Below, one piece after another: positions 41,801 to 47,955 of a DNA stretch of 64,000 nucleotides (its first letter is position 1; each line of letters starts with the position of its first letter). This DNA comes from Planctomycetota bacterium. Its GTDB lineage: Bacteria; Planctomycetota; SZUA-567; H5-PLA8. Both the position numbers and the translations under genes were made by a program. The stretch lies in the NCBI GenBank assembly GCA_016200135.1, contig JACQFI010000052.1, positions 18,584 through 82,583 on the forward strand, written 5' to 3'. The notes beneath the pieces were generated by a model. The model was given only the letters and a program-made list of their open reading frames with translations, searched no databases and was not told the origin of the DNA.

Positions 41801-42450
41801 CGGATCTCTCCGCCGATGAGATGCTCGAAGGCTCCCTGCGCTTCGGCGTCAACGTCATCGCCTACGCGCTGGGCGCGGAAGCGCCGCGCATGCCGCCGCC
41901 GCCGGAGAGCGCCGCGCAGGCCTCCAAATTCTACCGCTACAGCGGGCCGGAACTGCCCGCCTTTGACGACTTCTCGAAGGAAAACGATGCGAACGCCCAG
42001 CCCCTCTGGGTCGCGGAAGATTGGGGCAACCCCGCGGTGCTCGCGTACGCGAACATCGAGAAGGGCCGCGCGTTAAAGGTGGCGTTCACGAAAGGCGCGA
42101 AGTCGAAGGCCGCGGTCACCCGCGACCTCGGGCTGGACCTGAGCAAGTCCAAGTCCATCGTGCTGGACCTGTACTCGTCCCTGCCGCACGGGTTCAACGT
42201 CGCGCTACTCTTCCAGACTCGGCCGGGTTGGGTAGGTTACGAGTGCCGTCCGGTATACGTGAAGCCCGGCTGGAACCGGAACCTGCGCTTCCCGCTGGAC
42301 CTCGACGACTTCAAGAGTGCCAAGAACGATTGGAAGACCTACGACCAGCCGTTCGGCCAGCGGAGCGACGTTGCGAAGATCTCGGTCCTTCTCTACAATC
42401 TGGAGTCCGACGGCGAAGCTATGATCGGCAACCTCCGCATCGAAAAGTAA
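35857..42450 (+). CDS. VWA - 2 TM - Gly-rich - DUF4159 giant protein
   Basis: The 2197-residue protein begins with a signal sequence (~24-42) and a VWA domain at ~165-340. Its MIDAS is intact: D173-x-S175-x-S177 in DGSLSMG, the Thr in GETDIDGG, and the Asp in LLTDGKQ. Long Ig-like and beta regions follow. Two membrane helices at ~1150-1205 (LILLLIALLIFLARTFF, YTLAFHAAVLMIAV) lead to an Ala/Pro-rich stretch. A Gly-rich low-complexity segment spans ~1493-1745, then a DUF4159-type domain (~1781-2007, ending ITGGGLVWVNDSG...YALGAE). A jelly-roll-like C-terminus occupies ~2028-2197. It is probably the working partner of the ExbB-like channel: VWA for ligand binding, Gly-rich linker, DUF4159 of unknown action. 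The start could also be ATG 35866. Confidence 0.83.
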   Translation: MEGMARSPDNGRTGALLGMSGSGIPVVLALLILFLASVQTQAQEESQVLLSSEGTVVLGPDDTLELVLRTRDDRAAGTAVPELRAWLLASEQQDAGEGEKPQGRVLTVSSTTRPGEWLAHIRGLKPPKADRVKAWDLLLRWNSGAEKKTQGTVRLKGAVAFREGQPDVVLLLDGSLSMGRTDPNRLRVEASRTFVALGRASGGIGRIALVQFDDKTRTILPLTPIGQAAAIEQGLEKIGESGETDIDGGIRRALEILKGDREQAAGAIVLLTDGKQEPGEYKDAHALARAANVPVHTVALGHDADRALLRRIAADTGGTFADAVRDQDLLKMYAAVAGKIAGGRTILSAEMPARGGTAEFQADGACRTLALSAASRGNGALTLTGPGGALLRSGVQPHPLLFQMAPAAGSWKAEWTPEGGNSAATVNASAQTPLYPLFFRTRTDAKGEIEIDPDEPRVALSLTDGAENIATAEITVALAASEGQPPLTVRLFDDGKHDDGAAGDGVFAGEVDALRDARMPGDTGGTLTAVVQGTRMGGEAFRREVRATWSLKRSGARALLTSGAADLGAHWSGTVAEGRISLRIRGQGGAISVESTLAPQDASALPGLTEYLEIVSAPEKLSAGGRGEVAFRVRIPEGTPEGLYAGTFKLTLSAASADPAIAVTAPWRVRVHPAQLSIEPARLDLGDLPPGAVVQRAIKIATRGGVLNLAPFAKAEPAAFLKRRDPRFALLPSSIFSGSNPSMLEFKTGAAGFTRAGTEPVELALTFAIPPHATSGRLEETLVLRDRFGRSAARLPVTAHVSPQHLDVPGAVALGELEPGDEVARPIAFPLAGELAQGVAYKAAVVKIANDRAEQVEASWNAGETPNSGTLRLRLNAQMRQGTLGGWLSFEAGPALAYRRWQAHVVEPALKPEVSEIDLGTLLPGQSRTQSFLAAFKGARSTFFAARVAAPPCKPKLRHIALPQDALRSRASKSTLIPNGAAKIELELQVPDLAQDGNYEAKVALDSRLGSVEIPVRFRVAAPVPQPPFHVAPGELTLRVVNGTPDEPAMVVVTSHSDEELSLAARVEPAAGLTRACVDLLAAPDAKAGQALTVALPGRAETRLLLRAWPDARSDERCRLVLEGAGERQAVEIAFQVVNDPRLSTGGPRGGISFFDWLRILILLLIALLIFLARTFFKQRWVRFAAYTLAFHAAVLMIAVPSSTMMNALPDAMQVSILNTQEELGFELSPEQERRLAALATGAEGPAGSGGGAPKEGGALAAAGRDATLPAAQAHAAAPAAEGVLAKAQAQDARKASAAPGEPQRTERPDEPEKALAAEALDPTAPPAPEPAPAAQTVSNAPVEAPLALKDPTPGVLPAQEPPAAQAPATTTAATLTKAAPSPITRVMARPAPEPSATRAARDIAVAEDPPLASNLPEASDSPDGPLAQDTETPQTQGPRNGPVQGFAMATAYAPSKLDAFGKAGGVLIAKPQSVSNASWLVSSGLAATPTGTSYGGGSKGQGLTKQGGGQQRVSGLSAGNAEDGALEALAVPNASGKGGGTQSGGGTGTHAGGGGTHDAGGRDADGDGPAGPRGGPGGWGLVSWGTGKNGTGSGSDPLSTGTALTGKPGAKGTLPGLGDGLGLGGSERLGLGGRGGTGQGIGRGEGRGTGLGDGDAPLAADGWGKGGNGRGAGEGTGPAVGGTGTGTDAGQGTGPGDGAGRTHAAGSGGGLGLIGSGPGGGSGTLAGLGGTGGPSKLEGPGGAAASFAGFALDPQKFGVKTASRLSGQGKDANGNGFGDRPVWGSAAGQILRVTLGLAKHAADWNSSPTALHNLSTAFKERCGLPDVESTVKIVALTDRAALSACRVILITANDPIAFTPAERDGLRAYITGGGLVWVNDSGPSGDERFDAAFRRELPAIVPGAKLERIDASHPLFRSAYDLSRGFKGYRIPPGDKYRQEFIEVLAPDKPGARVGLIYTRNDYADGLEIDPRNIAGRPSLTDLSADEMLEGSLRFGVNVIAYALGAEAPRMPPPPESAAQASKFYRYSGPELPAFDDFSKENDANAQPLWVAEDWGNPAVLAYANIEKGRALKVAFTKGAKSKAAVTRDLGLDLSKSKSIVLDLYSSLPHGFNVALLFQTRPGWVGYECRPVYVKPGWNRNLRFPLDLDDFKSAKNDWKTYDQPFGQRSDVAKISVLLYNLESDGEAMIGNLRIEK

Positions 42451-42463
42451 CTATCGCAGAGTG

Positions 42464-43963
42464 TCAGCTCTTCTTCGGCGCGTCTTTTCGGGCGCTGCCC
42501 GGCGCATGGTGTTCCTTCTCGATGCGATGGATGTGAATGCGCCCCGAGAATTCCTTGGATTCCTCGCGGCCGACGGCGACAACAATGGTGTCGCCTCCCC
42601 CCGCCAGGCCGCACTTCCGCACCGCTTCCTCCGCGTGGCGCAAGACCGCGCCGGTCTCTTCGAGCCCGCCCGCCGCGACCGGCGTCACGCCCCAGAACAG
42701 CGTCATGCGGTGCAACGCGCGCGGCGCGGAGCTCAGCGCCAGCACCGGCACGCGCGGCCGCGAGGACGCCACGAAGCGCGCCGTCTCGCCCGAACGGGAG
42801 ACGACCACGATCGCCTTCACCTCAATGCTGCGCGCGATGCGCTCTACGCCCAGCGCCAGCGCGTCGTGGAGATTCGAAGCCATCGATTCGCCCGGGCGAA
42901 AAGCCTGTTCCACATGGCCCGACAAAAGGTAGCGCTCGGCCTCCCGCGCGATCGACGCCATCGCTTCGACGGCTTCAACCGGATACTTCCCGCTGGCCGA
43001 TTCGCCCGAAAGCATCACCGCGTCGGTACCGTCGAAAATCGCGTTGGAGACGTCGCTGACCTCGGCGCGCGTCGGCCGCGCATTCTGCGTCATCGATTCC
43101 AGCATCTGCGTGGCCGTGATCACCGGCTTGTCGAGTTCGTTTGCGATCCGAATCAGGCGCTTCTGGATCGGCGGCACTTTCTCGAAATCCATCTCGACGC
43201 CCAGATCGCCCCGGGCCACCATCACGCCGTCGGACGCATGCACGATCTCTTCTAGCCGCGCGATGGCTTCGGGCTTCTCGATCTTGCTGATCAGCAGCGG
43301 CGGGTCGCTCTCTTTCGCCAGCCGCGCGCGCACCGGATCGAGGTCTTCGGGGCGCCGCACGAACGAGAGCGCGACGAAGTCCACGCCGTTCGTGAGGCCC
43401 CACTCCAGGTCCTGCAAATCCTTGGGTGTCACGCTGGGCGCGGAGACGTTCACACCCGGCAGGTTCATGCCTTTGCGCGACTTAAGGACGCCGCCGCGCG
43501 TGAAACGCATGCGCACGGACGAGGCGAGGACTTCGGTGGCGCGCGCCTCGAGCGCGCCGTCGTCGAAGAGCACGCGTTCGCTGGCCTTCACGTCGCGGAC
43601 GAGGCCGTCGTACTCGCACGGCAGCCCGTTCGCCGGCGCGCCGAACTCGGGCGATCCCGTGAAGAACTCCACGTCCTGGCCGTCTTTTATCTCGACGGCG
43701 CCGCCGGGCATCTCGCCCACGCGGATCTTCGGACCGCAGAGGTCCTGGAGCACGCCGACGGGCCGGCCGGCCTTCGCGGCGGCTTCGCGGATCAGTTTGA
43801 GCGTGCGTGAGTGCGACTCGTGATTGCCGTGCGAAAAGTTCAGCCGCGCGACATCCATGCCCGCGCGGATCATGCGCTCGAGCACGGCCGGATCGGAACT
43901 AGCCGGGCCGATCGTGCAGACGATGCGCGTGCGGCGGTAGGTTTCATGCGGCTTCGTGTTCAT
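42464..43963 (-). CDS. pyk: Pyruvate kinase
   Basis: The 499-residue protein has the complete type-I pyruvate kinase core. It shows TKIVCTIGPAS-like TRIVCTIGPAS, NFSHGNHE, DLCGPKIR, and the catalytic lysine K227 in LLISKIEKPEA with E229. MVARGDLGVEM and ITATQMLESM follow, then SGESASGKYPVEAV and a C-terminal allosteric domain. It makes pyruvate and ATP from PEP in the last step of glycolysis. Length fits bacterial Pyk (about 470-480) with a short tail. A GGAG site lies 7 bases before ATG 43961-43963. It is convergent with the VWA giant (13 bases between stops) and divergent from the Ntn-hydrolase gene. Confidence 0.96.
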   Translation of the reverse strand: MNTKPHETYRRTRIVCTIGPASSDPAVLERMIRAGMDVARLNFSHGNHESHSRTLKLIREAAAKAGRPVGVLQDLCGPKIRVGEMPGGAVEIKDGQDVEFFTGSPEFGAPANGLPCEYDGLVRDVKASERVLFDDGALEARATEVLASSVRMRFTRGGVLKSRKGMNLPGVNVSAPSVTPKDLQDLEWGLTNGVDFVALSFVRRPEDLDPVRARLAKESDPPLLISKIEKPEAIARLEEIVHASDGVMVARGDLGVEMDFEKVPPIQKRLIRIANELDKPVITATQMLESMTQNARPTRAEVSDVSNAIFDGTDAVMLSGESASGKYPVEAVEAMASIAREAERYLLSGHVEQAFRPGESMASNLHDALALGVERIARSIEVKAIVVVSRSGETARFVASSRPRVPVLALSSAPRALHRMTLFWGVTPVAAGGLEETGAVLRHAEEAVRKCGLAGGGDTIVVAVGREESKEFSGRIHIHRIEKEHHAPGSARKDAPKKS

Positions 43964-44007
43964 CTCGGCTCCGATGGCGAATGGCGGACGGCTTGAGCCT
44001 AGCGACG

Positions 44008-44041
44008 GCAGGCCTCGAAATCCACTTTCATACGGGCCTGC
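44008..44041. promoter_or_regulatory. Inverted repeat in the pyk / Ntn-hydrolase divergent region
   Basis: GCAGGCC (44008-44014) and GGCCTGC (44035-44041) are perfect reverse complements separated by 20 bases. They lie in the 114-base region between two divergent genes. The spacing of about two helical turns is compatible with a dimeric regulator, but no supporting promoter element was recognised. Confidence 0.35.
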
Positions 44042-44077
44042 TTTGCATGATCTTCTAAAAGGTGTCGAGGGTTCCTC

Positions 44078-45379
44078 GTGCGCATCCTTCCTAGATCCCG
44101 CCGGTTATTCCTCGCCACTCTCGCGCTCGGCCTGCTCGCGGCGCAGTCGCTCTACGCGCAGACTGCCGCCGAACGCGCCGCCGAGGCCGGCGAACTCGTC
44201 ACGCTGAAAGGCCAGAAGGTCCTGCGGCTTTACGGGGAGGATGCGAAAGAACGCGGCTTCGCGCACGGCTATTACCTGGCGTCTGGCATCGTCGAAGCCA
44301 TGGACGACGCGCTCAAGAGCCTGCCCTTCTTCACTGTGGAAAAATTCGAGAAGCGCCTGATCCCCTGGTCGAAGGACCACTTCCAATGGGATGCCGCGTC
44401 GGTGCGCGAATTCGAGGGCGTCTTCGAAGGCTTGTGCGCCAAACTGAGCGAGAAGGAACGCGTCTGTCCGGCGCTCGGCCGCGCGGTCACCCTGGACGAC
44501 ATTTACGCCATCAACGTCATTGCCGACTATTACGGACCTGCCTGCTCCGGCTTCAGCGCCTGGGGGCCGCTTACCGAGGACGGCAAGGTCGTCTATGGGC
44601 GCAACCTCGATTTTCCCATTGGCCCGCGCGCCGTGGGCAACCAGGTGCTCCTCGCTAACGAACGCCTGCGCGGACATGAAAAGGAACCCAAGCGCAGGGC
44701 CTGGATCGGCGTCGGCTGGCCGGGGTTGATCACCGTCTTCACGGCCATGAACGAGGACGGCCTCGTCTGCTGTCTGCACGACGCCACGAACGTGATCAAG
44801 GGCGGGCCCAAGGACGGTTACGTCGCGCGCGGCTTGCTGCTCCGGCGCATGCTTGAAGCCATTGATCCGGACGAATGCGACCCCGCCGCAGCCGCGGCCA
44901 AAATGGCGGCCGAGCGCCCCGCCGCCTGCGGCAATCTTTTTCATCTCGCCTGGCCGGCCGCGGCCGCGCAGAAGCACAAGTCCACGCCCTCCGCCGTGCT
45001 CGAATTCGACGGCACGGGCCGCGAGGAAGCAGGCGCAAAGGCCGTCTCCATCCGGCGCATGGACGAGCGGAACTACCTCGTGGTCACGAACCACTATTGC
45101 CTGCGCAGCAAGGAACTCGAATGCAACCGCTTCGCACACATTACCGACGACCTTGCGGCGCTTGCCCGAAACAACCAGAAGGTCGATCTGGCCGCCGCGC
45201 GCAAACTACTCATTGGGGGCGAACTCCCGACGGCTGCGCACACGGTCGTCTTTCTTCCCGACAGCCGGACCATGCACGTGGCGATTACACGCGCGAACTT
45301 TCTCTCCACCCGCGTCGCCGCGACCGCCTTCAGTGCGAAAGAACTTCTCAAGCGCGGAAACGCGGACAAAGAGAAGTAG
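44078..45379 (+). CDS. Exported C45-type Ntn hydrolase (acyltransferase/penicillin-acylase-like)
   Basis: The 433-residue protein has a signal sequence (~10-28, ALGLLAAQSLYAQ) and a C45/AAT-like fold. The candidate nucleophile is C156 in GPACSGFSAWGPLTEDGKVVYGRNLDF, where a cysteine followed by a small-residue strand and RNLDF is characteristic of the acyl-CoA:6-aminopenicillanate acyltransferase and bile-salt-hydrolase-like group. Such enzymes hydrolyse or transfer acyl amides in the periplasm. The actual substrate (N-acyl amino acid, peptide or lipid amide) is unknown. The start is GTG 44078, supported by GAGG 7 bases upstream. It is followed by the patatin fusion after 74 bases, so two lipid-amide/ester-type hydrolases may be co-expressed. 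Confidence 0.82.
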   Translation: MRILPRSRRLFLATLALGLLAAQSLYAQTAAERAAEAGELVTLKGQKVLRLYGEDAKERGFAHGYYLASGIVEAMDDALKSLPFFTVEKFEKRLIPWSKDHFQWDAASVREFEGVFEGLCAKLSEKERVCPALGRAVTLDDIYAINVIADYYGPACSGFSAWGPLTEDGKVVYGRNLDFPIGPRAVGNQVLLANERLRGHEKEPKRRAWIGVGWPGLITVFTAMNEDGLVCCLHDATNVIKGGPKDGYVARGLLLRRMLEAIDPDECDPAAAAAKMAAERPAACGNLFHLAWPAAAAQKHKSTPSAVLEFDGTGREEAGAKAVSIRRMDERNYLVVTNHYCLRSKELECNRFAHITDDLAALARNNQKVDLAAARKLLIGGELPTAAHTVVFLPDSRTMHVAITRANFLSTRVAATAFSAKELLKRGNADKEK

Positions 45380-45453
45380 CTTTATACGCATAGAAAGACC
45401 GTGCGCGCCTCCCACTGGCGCAGCGTTCCCGCTTCTTGTACGCTCTGTGAACA

Positions 45454-47949
45454 ATGCCTTTCCCCTCCAAAGGTGCGCGCCTTAAAATCGCATTCGCTTG
45501 GGCCGTGCTGCTCGCGGCGCCGGCGAACCTGCAGGTGTTGGCTCAGGAAAACCCGGCGCCCGCCGATTCCAAACCGGAACTCACGCTGCGTTTCGGCATC
45601 ATCTCGTACGAAGACGCGCCCGAGCAGGCCGCGCGTTACCGGGAGCTCTTTCAGGCACTTTCCAAAGCGCGCGGAACGGCAGTTCGCGTGCAGATCGCGC
45701 AGGGCACGTACGCGGAAGTGCTGCACTGGGTTAACCGGGGGCTGGTCGATCTCGCCGTGCTCTCGCCGGGCGCATACGCGGAGGCTCTGGCCGAATCGGA
45801 AGCGCATCCCGACCTGAAAACCTGCGTCTATCTCGCGTCGGAGGGCCTGCCGGCCTCGAAGCTCCCCTGGGCCGGAGACGAACGGCTCAAGGAAGGCTAT
45901 GCCTTCGACTACCACGCGCTGTGCCTGGTCCCGAAAGATTCCATGCTGCGCTCGTTTGAAGACCTTAAGGCCTCCATCGAACGGAGCCGCTGCCGCCTGG
46001 TCTTCGTCGATCCCCTTTCCATGGCCGGCCGCATCGTTCCCGCGTGCGCACTCAAGAAGAACGGCTTGAACGCCGATCCGCAACAGATCGAATACAGCTA
46101 CGCGCACTCCCGTTCGCTGGAACTCCTCGCTTCCGCGGAGCCGCCGCGGGATGCGAGCGGCGCGCTCATGGAACGCGCGGCCTTCGTGTTCGATGGCGCC
46201 TGCTCCAGCACGGTGGCCAAACCGGACGAAGCCTTGCGCGCCATCGAAGTGCCCGCGCTCAATGATTTCGCCATCCCTGCGGACGTCTGGGTCGCGCGCG
46301 CCGATTATCCGCGGGCGGACGAATTCAAGAGTCTGCTGCTGAACCTTCGGGACGCGGCCGGCCTTGAACCCTTTCGCGACGACCACGCCCACATGGCAAT
46401 ACGGATCAAGGATCTGCGGGCCTGGATGACGGAAGCGGGGGCGGGACTGGACGCGCCCATGACCGTGGAAGAGATCGCCGGCCTGCTGCGCCACTATGCG
46501 CGCACGCACACGGCGCCTCCCCGCCTCGCGCTGGTGCTTTCCGGCGGCGGCGCGAAATGCTCCTACCAGGTCGGCGCCGTCTCAGGGCTCGAAGAAAAAC
46601 TGGCGCGCATCCGGGGCATGAATGCCGGCGAGGAGTGGATGGATTTTCGCGTGATCGTCGGGACCTCCGGCGGCGCCATCAATGCCCTGCCCATCGCCAT
46701 GGGAATTCCCAGTTCCCCCGAGGGCCGCCAGGCCTTCACCGAAGTCTGGCAGGCCCTGGACTTGAAGAAGATGGTCTCGCCCTCGCAGTGGGTGCGGTAT
46801 GCCATCGGCCTCTGGCTGGCCGGGGTCTATACCGTTTTGTGGCTTCTCACCGGCTTTCTGTTCCGCCGCGCGCGCAAGAACGCGCCCGGCCGCGCGTGGG
46901 CGCTTCCGTCAGCCGTCCTCGTAGGCCTCCTGTTCGCGCTGGTTCTGGCGCTGCCTTGGATGCCCACGGAGTCGTTCGGACGCTGCCGCACGCTGCGGTA
47001 TCTGGGACTGTATTGGGGCTTTGGCATCCCCGCGCTCTTTCTCTTCCTGCCGTGCTTTGCCGCGGGCGTCTGGTTCATTCGCCGCAGTCCCGAGGAGCGC
47101 AGGATCAAAGCGGGGTTTGTGGCGTGGACCTTCACGGTGGTTCTGCTGGTTCTCATTCCCGGGCTCACCGCCGCGCTCGCCCTCTTTTCGGAACACACGC
47201 TCTTTTACGGCAGCGGCATCGAGCGCGTGCTCGCGGAAGGCTTCGAGCGCCTGACGCGCGTGAAGTATCCGAGCCTGTCCGTCCCCGCGAATGCCCCGCC
47301 AAGCGACCGGCTGCGCGCCGTAAGCCGAGCCATCGTGCAGCGCAGGTTGGTCCAGCGCGATCTGGTCATCACCGGCAACTGCCTGCCGCCCGCCGCACCC
47401 AGCGACCGGTATTTCTATCTGAGCGGTTCCGCTTCCGACGGTCCGGAGTTCTCGCCGGCCTTTGGGCGGCACGGTGTGCCGCTTGACCTGTATCCCGATC
47501 TGCTGCTCGACGTGGTCATGGGTTCGGGCACCATTTACCCGATTTTCCCCAGCCGCAGGCTGCGCGACTTCCCCGCCGCCGGCATGGAAGCGGATCTGAT
47601 CGACGGCGGTTTCGCCCACAACAGCCCCATCGAGGCCGCCGTGCTCTGGGGCGCGACGCATATCGTTCTTATCGAAGCCTCCCCCGCGCAGGAAGCCAAG
47701 GGCGGAGGCGCGCACTTACTCGATAGTTCCCTGGACGCCTTCAACTATCTCTACGATCAGGCGCAGCTCGCGGACGTCCGCTCGAAAGAGCGCGTCACGA
47801 TCTTCACGCTGCGTCCGCAGCCCCCGCACCTTTACGTGCTCGATTTTGCGCCCGCGCACATCCGCGACGCCGTCGAGAAGGGCCGCGAGGACGCGTCCAA
47901 GGCGAGTTTCCAGCGCCAGCCGGGCGAGCCGCGGTTTATCGGCGAGTAA
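45454..47949 (+). CDS. PhnD-like binding domain fused to patatin with inserted TM helices
   Basis: The 831-residue protein has a signal sequence and a PhnD-like periplasmic-binding domain (~42-330, FGIISYEDAPEQAARYRELF, DLAVLSPGAYAEAL, FEDLKASIERSRCRLVFVDP). A patatin-like phospholipase follows: SGGGAKCSYQVGAV (oxyanion loop, ~362-378), the nucleophile elbow GTSGGAINA (~403-411), and the catalytic Asp in DGGFAHNSPIEAA (~715). Between elbow and Asp lie about four membrane helices (~449-471, 480-505, 513-545, 553-580). The oxyanion motif is GGGAK rather than GGGxR, a modest deviation. A plausible reading is a membrane phospholipase whose activity responds to a phosphonate- or phosphate-like ligand. 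I know of no named family with this order. Whether the TM block reaches the usual patatin lid position is unclear. Stops of this and the next gene are 6 bases apart. Confidence 0.8.
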   Translation: MPFPSKGARLKIAFAWAVLLAAPANLQVLAQENPAPADSKPELTLRFGIISYEDAPEQAARYRELFQALSKARGTAVRVQIAQGTYAEVLHWVNRGLVDLAVLSPGAYAEALAESEAHPDLKTCVYLASEGLPASKLPWAGDERLKEGYAFDYHALCLVPKDSMLRSFEDLKASIERSRCRLVFVDPLSMAGRIVPACALKKNGLNADPQQIEYSYAHSRSLELLASAEPPRDASGALMERAAFVFDGACSSTVAKPDEALRAIEVPALNDFAIPADVWVARADYPRADEFKSLLLNLRDAAGLEPFRDDHAHMAIRIKDLRAWMTEAGAGLDAPMTVEEIAGLLRHYARTHTAPPRLALVLSGGGAKCSYQVGAVSGLEEKLARIRGMNAGEEWMDFRVIVGTSGGAINALPIAMGIPSSPEGRQAFTEVWQALDLKKMVSPSQWVRYAIGLWLAGVYTVLWLLTGFLFRRARKNAPGRAWALPSAVLVGLLFALVLALPWMPTESFGRCRTLRYLGLYWGFGIPALFLFLPCFAAGVWFIRRSPEERRIKAGFVAWTFTVVLLVLIPGLTAALALFSEHTLFYGSGIERVLAEGFERLTRVKYPSLSVPANAPPSDRLRAVSRAIVQRRLVQRDLVITGNCLPPAAPSDRYFYLSGSASDGPEFSPAFGRHGVPLDLYPDLLLDVVMGSGTIYPIFPSRRLRDFPAAGMEADLIDGGFAHNSPIEAAVLWGATHIVLIEASPAQEAKGGGAHLLDSSLDAFNYLYDQAQLADVRSKERVTIFTLRPQPPHLYVLDFAPAHIRDAVEKGREDASKASFQRQPGEPRFIGE

Positions 47950-47955
47950 ACTCCG

